Shown piece by piece: positions 36,827-44,242 of a DNA stretch of 64,000 nucleotides. This DNA is from Pedobacter zeae. Its GTDB lineage: Bacteria > Bacteroidota > Bacteroidia > Sphingobacteriales > Sphingobacteriaceae. A program made the translations under genes and the position numbers. Position 1 is the first letter of the stretch, and every line of letters starts with the position of its first letter. The stretch lies in contig NZ_JACIEF010000003.1 of assembly GCF_014196715.1 (NCBI RefSeq), positions 897,874 to 961,873 of the forward strand. The letters are read 5' to 3'. The notes beneath the pieces were generated by a model that worked only from the letters and a program-made list of their open reading frames with translations, made no database searches and was not told the DNA's origin.

Positions 36827-37834
36827 TCAAGCCAGTACCTTAGTGGCATCATAGTTAGCAAATTTTTCTGCCACTTCTTCTAAAATGCTGTAAATGTTGT
36901 TGATATCGGGCTCGGCTACCAACCGCATGCGATATGGTTTAAAATCTGGCAGACCTTTGAAATAGTTGGCGTAATGGCGGCGCATTTCGAAAATTCCTGT
37001 TTTTGGACCTTTCCATTCCAGTGATTTATCTAAATGGGTACGGCAAACCTCAATCCTTTCTGCTATGGTTGGTCCGGGAAGGTGTTCGCCGGTTTTAAAG
37101 AAGTGTTTTACCTCGCGGAAAATCCAGGGGTAACCTATAGCTGCACGACCGATCATAATGCCATCTACCTCGTATTCCATGCGCCAGTTGGCCGCTTTTT
37201 CAGGACTATCTACATCACCGTTGCCAAAAATTGGGATTTTAATGCGCGGGTTGCGTTTAATTTCCCTGATCAGCGTCCAATCGGCTTCGCCTTTATATAA
37301 TTGTGCCCTAGTCCGGCCATGGATGGTAAGTGCCTGGATACCCACATCCTGAAGTCGTTCGGCAACTTCGTAAACATTTTTGGTATTATCGTCCCAACCT
37401 AATCGGGTTTTTACGGTAACCGGCAAATGCGATGCTTTAACTACAGCATCGGTCATTTTTACCATTTTATCAATATCCTGAAGCAAGCTGGAACCAGCAC
37501 CTTTACAAACCACATTTTTTACAGGACAACCGTAATTAATGTCGACTAAATCCGGGCCTGCGGCAGAAGCAATTTCGGATGCTTCGCGCATGTGTTCGAT
37601 ATCTCCACCAAAAATCTGGATGCCAATAGGCCTTTCGTATTCGAAAATATCGAGTTTTTGCCTGCTTTTAGCTGCGTCACGAATCAAGCCTTCTGAAGAA
37701 ATAAATTCGGTATACATCATATCGGCCCCGTTTTTTTTGCAAACATAACGGAATGGCGGATCGCTTACATCCTCCATCGGAGCCAGCAATAATGGGAACT
37801 CACCCAAATCTATATTTCCTATCTTAACAGACAT
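36827..37834 (-). CDS. dusB: tRNA-dihydrouridine synthase, DusB type
   Basis: The 335-residue TIM-barrel flavoprotein has APMEDVSDPPFR, the Dus signature VDINYGCPVKNVVCKGAGSSLL (catalytic cysteine in that NYGCP segment), VKTRLGWDD, TIHGRTRAQLY and GNGDVDSPEKA. It reduces uridines in the tRNA D loop. Operon-like with apaG; divergent from the CPBP protease gene, with a -7 box for dusB at 37864-37871. Confidence 0.94.
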   Translation of the reverse strand: MSVKIGNIDLGEFPLLLAPMEDVSDPPFRYVCKKNGADMMYTEFISSEGLIRDAAKSRQKLDIFEYERPIGIQIFGGDIEHMREASEIASAAGPDLVDINYGCPVKNVVCKGAGSSLLQDIDKMVKMTDAVVKASHLPVTVKTRLGWDDNTKNVYEVAERLQDVGIQALTIHGRTRAQLYKGEADWTLIREIKRNPRIKIPIFGNGDVDSPEKAANWRMEYEVDGIMIGRAAIGYPWIFREVKHFFKTGEHLPGPTIAERIEVCRTHLDKSLEWKGPKTGIFEMRRHYANYFKGLPDFKPYRMRLVAEPDINNIYSILEEVAEKFANYDATKVLA

Positions 37835-37863
37835 TTTCTATCTTCAACGATTAATAAAACATA

Positions 37864-37871
37864 CAAAGGTA
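37864..37871 (-). promoter_or_regulatory. -7 box candidate for dusB
   Basis: On the minus strand TACCTTTG fits TAnnTTTG and gives a leader of about 23 bases. No -33 motif at the right distance. Confidence 0.4.
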
Positions 37872-37877
37872 CAAATA

Positions 37878-38804
37878 ATGAATTTTGTAACACCCATCCG
37901 CAAAGGCAGCCACCCACTTTTACAGATATTTTTACTTTGCGTTTACTGGGCGGTTGGTGCGGTAATATGCACATTATTAGGCTTTATAGTGGTCGCAGTT
38001 GTTTATGGCTCTTCTATTTTTGGGGAGTTGGGAAGCATTATGAATGGCGATCCTAAATTTATCACAGCCTTAAAAATAATCCAGGTTTCCAGTTCCATCG
38101 GAATGTTTATTTTACCTCCCATTGCTTTAGCGTATACTGAGGGGCAAAAGCCGAATTCTTTTTACGGGTTCAACAAGCCTGCTTTTCTTCCTTTTGTTTT
38201 AGTTTTTGCCATTATGGTAGTAAGTATGCCTGTTATGGAAGGAGTAGCGGTTTTCAATCAAAAAATGGTATTGCCCGGATTTTTGAAGGAACTGGAAAAC
38301 TGGATGAAAATGAAGGAGCAGGAAGCCATGAAAATGACCATCCAATTAATTACGGTGAGGAGTAACTGGGATTTTGTGGCCAACCTGATTATGATTGCAG
38401 TGCTGCCAGCTATTGGCGAAGAACTCTTTTTTAGGGCAGGGCTACAGGGTTCGTTGCAAAAAATGTTGGGCAATCACCATGTTGCCATCTGGAGTGCGGC
38501 CATTATTTTTAGTGCAATCCACCTTCAATTTTATGGCTTTGTACCTCGTATGCTGCTGGGTGCAGGCTTTGGCTATCTGTATTATTATAGCGGAAGCATC
38601 TGGTATGCCATGTTGGCGCATTTTTTAAATAATGCTTATGCGGTTTGTGCTGCTTTTTACATGCAAAAACATCATATGCCACTCGATAAAGTTGATGAAC
38701 CGGTTGGTTTTCCATGGTATGGCTATTTAATTAGTGCAATAATTACCATAGCTTTGTTTAAATTTTTTAAAGATAACGCAACACGTGAGCGAAAATTGGG
38801 TTAA
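37878..38804 (+). CDS. CPBP-family intramembrane glutamic endopeptidase
   Basis: The 308-residue polytopic protein has the CPBP (Abi, Rce1-like) motif GEELFFRAGLQG, with the catalytic EE pair, followed by SAIHLQFYGFVPRMLLGAGFGYL and MLAHFLNNA supplying the histidines. These are membrane proteases (or related proteins) whose substrates are mostly unknown. The next gene starts with a GTG inside its last 20 bases. Confidence 0.88.
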   Translation: MNFVTPIRKGSHPLLQIFLLCVYWAVGAVICTLLGFIVVAVVYGSSIFGELGSIMNGDPKFITALKIIQVSSSIGMFILPPIALAYTEGQKPNSFYGFNKPAFLPFVLVFAIMVVSMPVMEGVAVFNQKMVLPGFLKELENWMKMKEQEAMKMTIQLITVRSNWDFVANLIMIAVLPAIGEELFFRAGLQGSLQKMLGNHHVAIWSAAIIFSAIHLQFYGFVPRMLLGAGFGYLYYYSGSIWYAMLAHFLNNAYAVCAAFYMQKHHMPLDKVDEPVGFPWYGYLISAIITIALFKFFKDNATRERKLG

Positions 38805-38991
38805 AGTATATACCACCAGTGATGCCTTTGCGGCCGAGGTATTAAAACAGGGATTAACAGAAGCCGGTATTCCGGCAGTAACGATGAACAAACAGCTCTC
38901 GGCCTACAACATCGGTGAAATAAATGTTTTGGTGAATAAAATCGATTTTGATAAGGCCATAGAATACATCGTTGAAAACGAAATTGAGTAA
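38785..38991 (+). CDS. DUF2007-type small protein
   Basis: The 68-residue protein (NWVKVYTTSDAFAAEVLKQG, then VLVNKIDFDKAIEYI) matches the DUF2007 or putative signal-transducing protein family, with a ferredoxin-like alpha/beta pattern. It starts with GTG at 38785, overlapping the CPBP gene by 20 bases, which suggests translational coupling. Function is unknown. Confidence 0.78.
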   Translation: MSENWVKVYTTSDAFAAEVLKQGLTEAGIPAVTMNKQLSAYNIGEINVLVNKIDFDKAIEYIVENEIE

Positions 38992-39038
38992 CTGATTAAA
39001 CATTACCTATTTTACATCTCCCATCTTACATTTTTAGC

Positions 39039-39848
39039 ATGAAAACCAGGGCAATAACTGCTTTCTTTTTTACCATTGTAATGCTTGGCTCAATCCTTTT
39101 GGGGAGTTATACTTTTACCATATTTTATCTTGTTTTAAGCATTTTATCGTTATTCGAATTTTATAAGTTGATTAAGAACTCGGGCATCAGGCCACACCGG
39201 AATATTGGTTTGGTTGCCGGATCTCTGATTTTTTTAATGGCTGCAGGTTTACATTACTTAAAATACGATGTGAAGTACCTGCTGCTTTGCATTCCTTTTA
39301 TTTTCTCGGTTTTTATTACCGAGCTGTATAAAAAGAATAAAATTCCGTTCGCCAACATTTCATATACTTTTGTGGGCTTTGTTTATGTAACCATACCTTT
39401 TTGTTTTTTTCATGCGCTGGGCTTCTTAAAAAACTGGAACGAATATAACTTTCATTTTCCCCTGGCCTTTTTATTAATGCTTTGGGCAAACGATACCGGA
39501 GCCTATCTTTTTGGTGTGAAATACGGTAAGCGAAAACTGTTCGAGCGCCATTCACCTAAGAAAAGTTGGGAAGGTTTTTTTGGCGGGATGTTTACGAGTG
39601 TATTGGTTGCCTTTGGACTTTCGTTCTGGTTTACCGAAAGTCCGGCCTGGGTATGGGCAGGTATGGCGTTATTGATTGCAAATTTTGGTACACTGGGCGA
39701 TCTGGTAGAATCGATGCTTAAACGTAGCCTGGATACTAAGGATAGCGGAGGCTTGTTGCCGGGACACGGCGGTTTGTTAGACCGTTTTGACGGATTATTA
39801 TTGGCTGCACCGGTAGTTTATGCCTATTTGTATCTGATTTTGTATTAA
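39039..39848 (+). CDS. cdsA: Phosphatidate cytidylyltransferase
   Basis: The 269-residue protein has about six to eight transmembrane segments and the CdsA C-terminal signature SMLKRSLDTKDSGGLLPGHGGLLDR, with the metal-binding aspartates. It makes CDP-diacylglycerol for phospholipid synthesis at the inner membrane. It follows the DUF2007 gene by about 47 bases and may be co-transcribed with the CPBP protein. Confidence 0.95.
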   Translation: MKTRAITAFFFTIVMLGSILLGSYTFTIFYLVLSILSLFEFYKLIKNSGIRPHRNIGLVAGSLIFLMAAGLHYLKYDVKYLLLCIPFIFSVFITELYKKNKIPFANISYTFVGFVYVTIPFCFFHALGFLKNWNEYNFHFPLAFLLMLWANDTGAYLFGVKYGKRKLFERHSPKKSWEGFFGGMFTSVLVAFGLSFWFTESPAWVWAGMALLIANFGTLGDLVESMLKRSLDTKDSGGLLPGHGGLLDRFDGLLLAAPVVYAYLYLILY

Positions 39849-39887
39849 AAAAGAACATTTATCGTCCTCGTTACAAACGAATACTAT

Positions 39888-40559
39888 TTATTCAATGGAA
39901 GCAACCACAACGTGATAGGCTCTCTGCACCTGCTCACCTGTTTTGGTTTTTAACTGTTCTGTTTTCCGGATAGCATTTTTAATTTTAAAGCTGGCACTAT
40001 CCAATAATTCCTGTACTTTTTCTGCTTCATAAAGCGTGAAACCATAAGAAGTAAAAGGAAGATTTTGCATAAAGGTTTTATCGGCAAAGCATAAAGAAAA
40101 AATTCCATCTGGCTTTAAAACCCGTTTAATTTCGTTAAGATAATGCTCCGGATTGCGCCAAAAGTAGATGGTATTAACGGTAAAAATTTTATCGAACAGA
40201 TTACTTTCAAAAGGCAGTGTATCGCCATTGGTTAGCTCAAAATGAACAATACCCTCATTAACAAAATCCTGATTGATTTTTGCTGCTTCGGCAATAATCG
40301 TTTTTGAAATATCAGCCCCGTAATATTTTAATTTTTCGGCTTTGGATAAGAGTTGAGCAATATGTCCACCATTTCCATGGCCGATTTCTAAAACGGTATC
40401 ATTATTTTGAAGATTTAATGCATCAATAGCCGAGATGGTCATTCCAAGATTACTGGCGTGCATCATTTCGCCTGTTTTAATGCCGTGCTCGCCATCAGGA
40501 CAGCTTAATTGTTTCGCAATAATTTTTAAATCTTCTTCTGAATATTGATGCTCCATCAT
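39888..40559 (-). CDS. Class I SAM-dependent methyltransferase
   Basis: The 223-residue protein (ATG at 40559; two adjacent ATG codons, a preceding TTG is unlikely) has motif I VLEIGHGNGGHIAQLL, a second acidic motif YYGADIS, and NGDTLPFESNLFDKIFTVNTIYFW with LNEIKRVLKPDGIFSL. This is the Methyltransf_11 pattern. Substrate unknown. It lies 58 bases after a thioesterase gene on the same strand. Confidence 0.85.
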   Translation of the reverse strand: MMEHQYSEEDLKIIAKQLSCPDGEHGIKTGEMMHASNLGMTISAIDALNLQNNDTVLEIGHGNGGHIAQLLSKAEKLKYYGADISKTIIAEAAKINQDFVNEGIVHFELTNGDTLPFESNLFDKIFTVNTIYFWRNPEHYLNEIKRVLKPDGIFSLCFADKTFMQNLPFTSYGFTLYEAEKVQELLDSASFKIKNAIRKTEQLKTKTGEQVQRAYHVVVASIE

Positions 40560-40617
40560 CAAATTTAAAGATTTAAATCAGATGATTTTATACTGTTTTA
40601 GCTAAAAACTTATAAGG

Positions 40618-41004
40618 CTATTTGATTACCTGTGTTGGTTTTTTGTTTTCATCAATGGCTACAAAAGTGAAATCGCCATGTACAGCCAGTTCTCTTCCTT
40701 CGGCATACATCTGCTCGATATAAATTTCTACATTAACCTTTAAACTGGTATTTCCGACGTGGTTAACCTTACCGATAAGCTCTACAATGGTGCCTGCCGG
40801 AATCGGTTTTTTAAAATCAATCCTATCGCTGCTTACCGTTACCATAATCTGGCGGCTAAAACGCGTTGCGGTGATAAAAGCGACTTCGTCCATTAAGTGC
40901 ATGGCGGTACCACCAAAAAGGGTATCGTAGTGGTTAGTTGTATTGGGAAAAACGGCTTTAAAAATACTGGTTTTGGAGTTTTCTATTCTTTCTTCTAAGG
41001 TCAT
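40618..41004 (-). CDS. Acyl-CoA thioesterase, hotdog fold
   Basis: The 128-residue protein shows the hotdog pattern ANTTNHYDTLFGGTAMHLMDEVAFITATRF with the catalytic acidic residue region, then RIDFKKPIPAGTIVELIGKV. It resembles YciA/BFIT-type acyl-CoA thioesterases that hydrolyse fatty acyl-CoAs. Likely in an operon with the downstream methyltransferase. Confidence 0.87.
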   Translation of the reverse strand: MTLEERIENSKTSIFKAVFPNTTNHYDTLFGGTAMHLMDEVAFITATRFSRQIMVTVSSDRIDFKKPIPAGTIVELIGKVNHVGNTSLKVNVEIYIEQMYAEGRELAVHGDFTFVAIDENKKPTQVIK

Positions 41005-41023
41005 GGGGTAAATATATGAGGAG

Positions 41024-41064
41024 TAAAAAGCTTTGACAACTTTCTGATCAGAAAGTTGTCAAAG
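41024..41064 (-). terminator. 34-bp perfect palindrome, metE terminator
   Basis: CTTTGACAACTTTCTGA and its exact complement form a 17-bp stem at 41031-41064, with the central bases as loop. On the minus strand it is followed by CTTTTTAC, so it reads as an intrinsic terminator for metE, 160 bases past the metE stop and just upstream of the thioesterase start. Confidence 0.7.
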
Positions 41065-41091
41065 TTGAGATCAGGACACAAAATAATAAAA

Positions 41092-41172
41092 GTTGTCATC
41101 CCGAGCCTGTCGAAGGACAATCTACTTCAATTATTTCACAACGAGGGTCTTCGACAAGCTCAGACTAACAAC
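41092..41172. repeat. Interspersed inverted repeat, copy 5
   Basis: Begins GTTGTCATCCCGAGCCTGTCG and ends TTCGACAAGCTCAGACTAAC, then AAC, an imperfect inverted repeat carrying the widespread CCTGTCGAAGG element. It lies between metE and its distal terminator. Confidence 0.62.
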
Positions 41173-41222
41173 GGAGGAATATTTAACATCATAGCGTTAA
41201 TGCTTCGGAGGCCGAAATGATA

Positions 41223-43556
41223 TTAATTTACCTGAAGATCTGCTGCGGGTATTTTTTCAGTTTTACGCATCTCTTTTGCAGCTTCAACCATTTCGATCAA
41301 TGCTTTTTTGGTTTCGTCCCATCCCCGGGTTTTTAAGCCGCAATCAGGGTTTACCCAAAGTTGCTCTGAAGGAATAACCGTTTTTGCTTTTTTGAGTAAT
41401 CGAATCATTTCTTCGCGTTTAGGAACCCTTGGGGAATGTATGTCGTACACACCCGGGCCAATTTCGTTTGGATATTTAAAATCGGCAAAAGCATCCAACA
41501 ATTCCATCTGGGAGCGCGAAGTTTCGATCGTGATTACATCAGCGTCCATATCTGCAATACTCTGGATGATATCGTTAAATTCCGAGTAGCACATGTGGGT
41601 GTGGATCTGGGTATCATCTTTCACACCGCTGGCCGAAATTTTAAAAGCTTTAACTGCCCAGTTCAAATAATTTTGCCATTCGGCTTTGCGTAATGGTAAT
41701 CCTTCTCTAATGGCAGGTTCATCAATCTGAATAATTTTTATTCCAGCATTTTCAAGGTCGCAAACTTCATCGCGAATAGCCAAAGCAATCTGTGTACAGG
41801 TTTCTGACCTGGGTTGATCATTCCGCACAAACGACCATTGTAGAATCGTTACCGGACCTGTTAACATACCCTTCATGTATTTAGAAGTAAGCGATTGCGC
41901 GTAAGCCGTCCATTTCACTGTCATCGGTTCAGGACGTGAAACATCACCAAAAATGATGGGTGGTTTTACACATCGAGATCCATAGCTTTGTACCCATCCG
42001 TTTTTAGAAAAGGCAAAACCATCCAGTTGCTCACCAAAATATTCGACCATATCGTTACGCTCAAACTCGCCATGTACGAGTACATCCAAGTCGATTTCTT
42101 CCTGCCATTTAACTGCTTTTTCGGTTTCCTGGGCAATTAAATGATCATATTCTTCAGCAGAAAAAGTTCCGTTTTTAAGCTTTGCCCTCCAGCTTCTTAC
42201 TTCTGCTGTTTGCGGAAATGATCCGATTGTAGTGGTAGCATAAAGCGGTAAGTTAAGCTCCCTTTGTTTGATTTTTCTGGTTGAAAATGGGCTCAAACGT
42301 TCCGAATCCTCCTCCTTTAAAGCCAAAACCCGTGCTTTTACTGCCGGATTGTGGATGATCTTGGAAATTTTACGGTTGCTGATGGCAACTTTATTTTCTT
42401 CCAGCTTTTGCAGGGTAGATGCAGGGCTTTCGTTGGTGATCAGTTTTTTTAAGGTAGCGAGCTCTGCAATTTTTTGTTTTGCATAGGCCAGCCACTGTTT
42501 AATTTCAGCTGATAAATTTTTCTCATTGGTTTCATTATCCAGATCAACCGGAGCGTGGATTAGCGAGCAGGATGGCGCAATCCATACTTTATCTAATCCT
42601 CTTTTTTCTATTGCCTGGTTGATAATGGAAACAGATTTTTCGAAATCATTTTTCCAAATGTTCCTTCCATCAACCAAGCCTAACGAGAGGATGGTGTCGT
42701 CTTTTAATGCAGCTAAAACATCAGTCAATTGATCTTCTGCACGTACCAGATCAACGTGTAAAACATTTACCGGCAGTGAAGCGGTTAAAGCAAGATTATT
42801 GCCTAAAGCCCCGAAATAAGTCGCCAGAACAATTTTTAATCTTGGGAAAGCCTTTCTGATTTCTTTATAGGCATATTCATATGCTTTTTTGTCTTTTTCA
42901 GTGAGATCCAATGTTAAAAAAGGCTCATCAAACTGAACATACTCGGCATCCAACGCATCTAATCGCGATAAAATGTCGATATAAACGGGAAGCAGGTTTT
43001 TGATCAGGTCTATTTTTTCAAATCCAGCTTCTTTTTCCTTGCCTAATAAAAGATAGGATACCGGGCCGATCAGAACAGGTTTAGTGGTAATGCCCAGTTG
43101 TTTAGCCTCGTAAAACTCATCAATAATCTTGGTGGAGAAAAGTTTAAAAGCCTGGCCTTTAGAGAACTCCGGAACGATATAATGGTAATTGGTATCAAAC
43201 CATTTGGTCATTTCCATTGCTACCACATCCAGGCCTTCTTTTTGATAACCCCTTGCCATAGCGAAATAAAGATCAAGCTCTTCATTTCCTTTTTTCAGGA
43301 TCACCTCATTATACCTCCTTGGGATTGCTCCAAAAGTTAAGGAATGATCCAGAACATGATCATAAAAAGAAAAGTCGTTCGATGGAATAACATCAATTCC
43401 AGCTTCTTTTTGAAGGTTCCAGTTTTCGCGACGAATGTTTTTTCCCACCTGAAGCACATTTTTGTACCCCGTTTTATCTGCCCAGTAATTTTCGCAGATT
43501 TTCTTTAATTCCCTTTGGCTACCTATTCGCGGATAGCCCAGATTTTGCGTTAGCAT
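41223..43556 (-). CDS. metE: Cobalamin-independent methionine synthase
   Basis: The 777-residue protein has the two-domain MetE layout: N-terminal domain (GYPRIGSQRELKK) and C-terminal catalytic domain with VLVHGEFERNDMVEYFGE, IHTHMCYSEFNDII and WVNPDCGLKTRGW, containing the zinc-binding histidine and cysteines. It transfers a methyl group from methyl-THF-polyglutamate to homocysteine. It is preceded by a cobalamin riboswitch, so it should be repressed when B12 is plentiful, which implies that a B12-dependent MetH exists elsewhere in the genome. Confidence 0.97.
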   Translation of the reverse strand: MLTQNLGYPRIGSQRELKKICENYWADKTGYKNVLQVGKNIRRENWNLQKEAGIDVIPSNDFSFYDHVLDHSLTFGAIPRRYNEVILKKGNEELDLYFAMARGYQKEGLDVVAMEMTKWFDTNYHYIVPEFSKGQAFKLFSTKIIDEFYEAKQLGITTKPVLIGPVSYLLLGKEKEAGFEKIDLIKNLLPVYIDILSRLDALDAEYVQFDEPFLTLDLTEKDKKAYEYAYKEIRKAFPRLKIVLATYFGALGNNLALTASLPVNVLHVDLVRAEDQLTDVLAALKDDTILSLGLVDGRNIWKNDFEKSVSIINQAIEKRGLDKVWIAPSCSLIHAPVDLDNETNEKNLSAEIKQWLAYAKQKIAELATLKKLITNESPASTLQKLEENKVAISNRKISKIIHNPAVKARVLALKEEDSERLSPFSTRKIKQRELNLPLYATTTIGSFPQTAEVRSWRAKLKNGTFSAEEYDHLIAQETEKAVKWQEEIDLDVLVHGEFERNDMVEYFGEQLDGFAFSKNGWVQSYGSRCVKPPIIFGDVSRPEPMTVKWTAYAQSLTSKYMKGMLTGPVTILQWSFVRNDQPRSETCTQIALAIRDEVCDLENAGIKIIQIDEPAIREGLPLRKAEWQNYLNWAVKAFKISASGVKDDTQIHTHMCYSEFNDIIQSIADMDADVITIETSRSQMELLDAFADFKYPNEIGPGVYDIHSPRVPKREEMIRLLKKAKTVIPSEQLWVNPDCGLKTRGWDETKKALIEMVEAAKEMRKTEKIPAADLQVN

Positions 43557-43639
43557 CTCTTTTAAAGATTAAGTAAATAAATCGTTTAAAAGCCCTTAAA
43601 GCAATATTTTGTAATACTTTGTGTTAAAAAATTAAAGGA

Positions 43640-43668
43640 AAGGTTAGGGCACAGCCTGCCCACTTCTC
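43640..43668 (-). terminator. Candidate riboswitch terminator hairpin
   Basis: On the minus strand GGGCA and TGCCC pair around GGCTG, with a U-rich run some 12 bases further on. The gap between stem and T-run makes it a weak terminator; it may be a platform stem. Confidence 0.35.
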
Positions 43669-43767
43669 AGCAAACGCTTAAAGCAAGCATATAAAATTTT
43701 AATTTTATCGTGTACAATCAGACCTGACCAGTTACTTTATAACGCGAAAGCACCGTCAATTCAATAT

Positions 43768-43946
43768 AGGCAGGTCTCCTGACTTATTCCCGGTTTTATC
43801 GCCTTCCCATCCCGGTAAACGGCACAGTGGCATGATTGATAAAACCGTTGTCTTCTTTAAAGACAGAATTTACAGTTGCGCGACAGCTCGTGATTTGCAC
43901 ACGATTCCCTATTAATCCCGGTTGTATTCCGGGAACCTCTATCGGT
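43768..43946 (-). ncRNA. Cobalamin (B12) riboswitch
   Basis: On the minus strand the B12 box AGTCAGGAGACCTGCC is present (near 43784-43769), preceded by GCCACTG, GGGATGGGAAGGC and, further 5', AATAGGGAA, GTGCAAATCAC and GAGCTGTCGCGCAACTGTAA, the conserved core of cobalamin riboswitches. The 5' bases ATAGAGG and 3' bases CCTAT can form P1. It lies 212 bases before metE. Downstream, CAGGTCT can pair exactly with AGACCTG of the B12 box, an alternative structure suitable as expression platform. Confidence 0.95.
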
Positions 43947-43980
43947 TGATGAAAAATAAAGTTAAGAACTTACATCAAGA

Positions 43981-43988
43981 CAAATGTA
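43981..43988 (-). promoter_or_regulatory. -7 box candidate for the metE leader
   Basis: On the minus strand TACATTTG fits TAnnTTTG and would start transcription near 43974, just before the riboswitch. No good -33 element was found. Confidence 0.42.
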
Positions 43989-44192
43989 TGCATTAGGATT
44001 TAAAGATTAAGGTATTTTTGTAAGCATTGATTCTCGTGCTTCCCATTAATGGTTTTTAATTTATTTCACCACAGTGGTACACAGATAAACACGGATTTTT
44101 AAACTACGGATGAAAATCCATATGCGTCCTTTTTATCTGTAGTTAATGTTGTACTCATAGAATTACTTGTAACAAATTTACAGCAAGCGGTT

Positions 44193-44219
44193 TTTGGCGG
44201 CTATTCTCTATTATATTTG
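44193..44219 (+). promoter_or_regulatory. Promoter candidate of the M14 peptidase gene
   Basis: TTTG at 44193-44196 precedes TATATTTG at 44212-44219 by 15 bases, slightly short of the usual spacing. The start would fall near 44226. Confidence 0.4.
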
Positions 44220-44242
44220 ATTAACTAACTAAACCTCCTATT

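Larger units (their letters stand above)
43557..44242. other. metE leader and divergent region to the M14 gene
   Basis: This gap holds the cobalamin riboswitch (43768-43946), its expression platform (43557-43767), a metE promoter box (43981-43988) and the M14-gene promoter (44193-44219). No gene is seen in the rest. Confidence 0.7.

Noticed and set aside
40560..40567. TAAATTTG -7 box on the minus strand at the methyltransferase gene
   Set aside because: It ends at the start codon itself, so transcription would begin inside the gene; probably coincidence.
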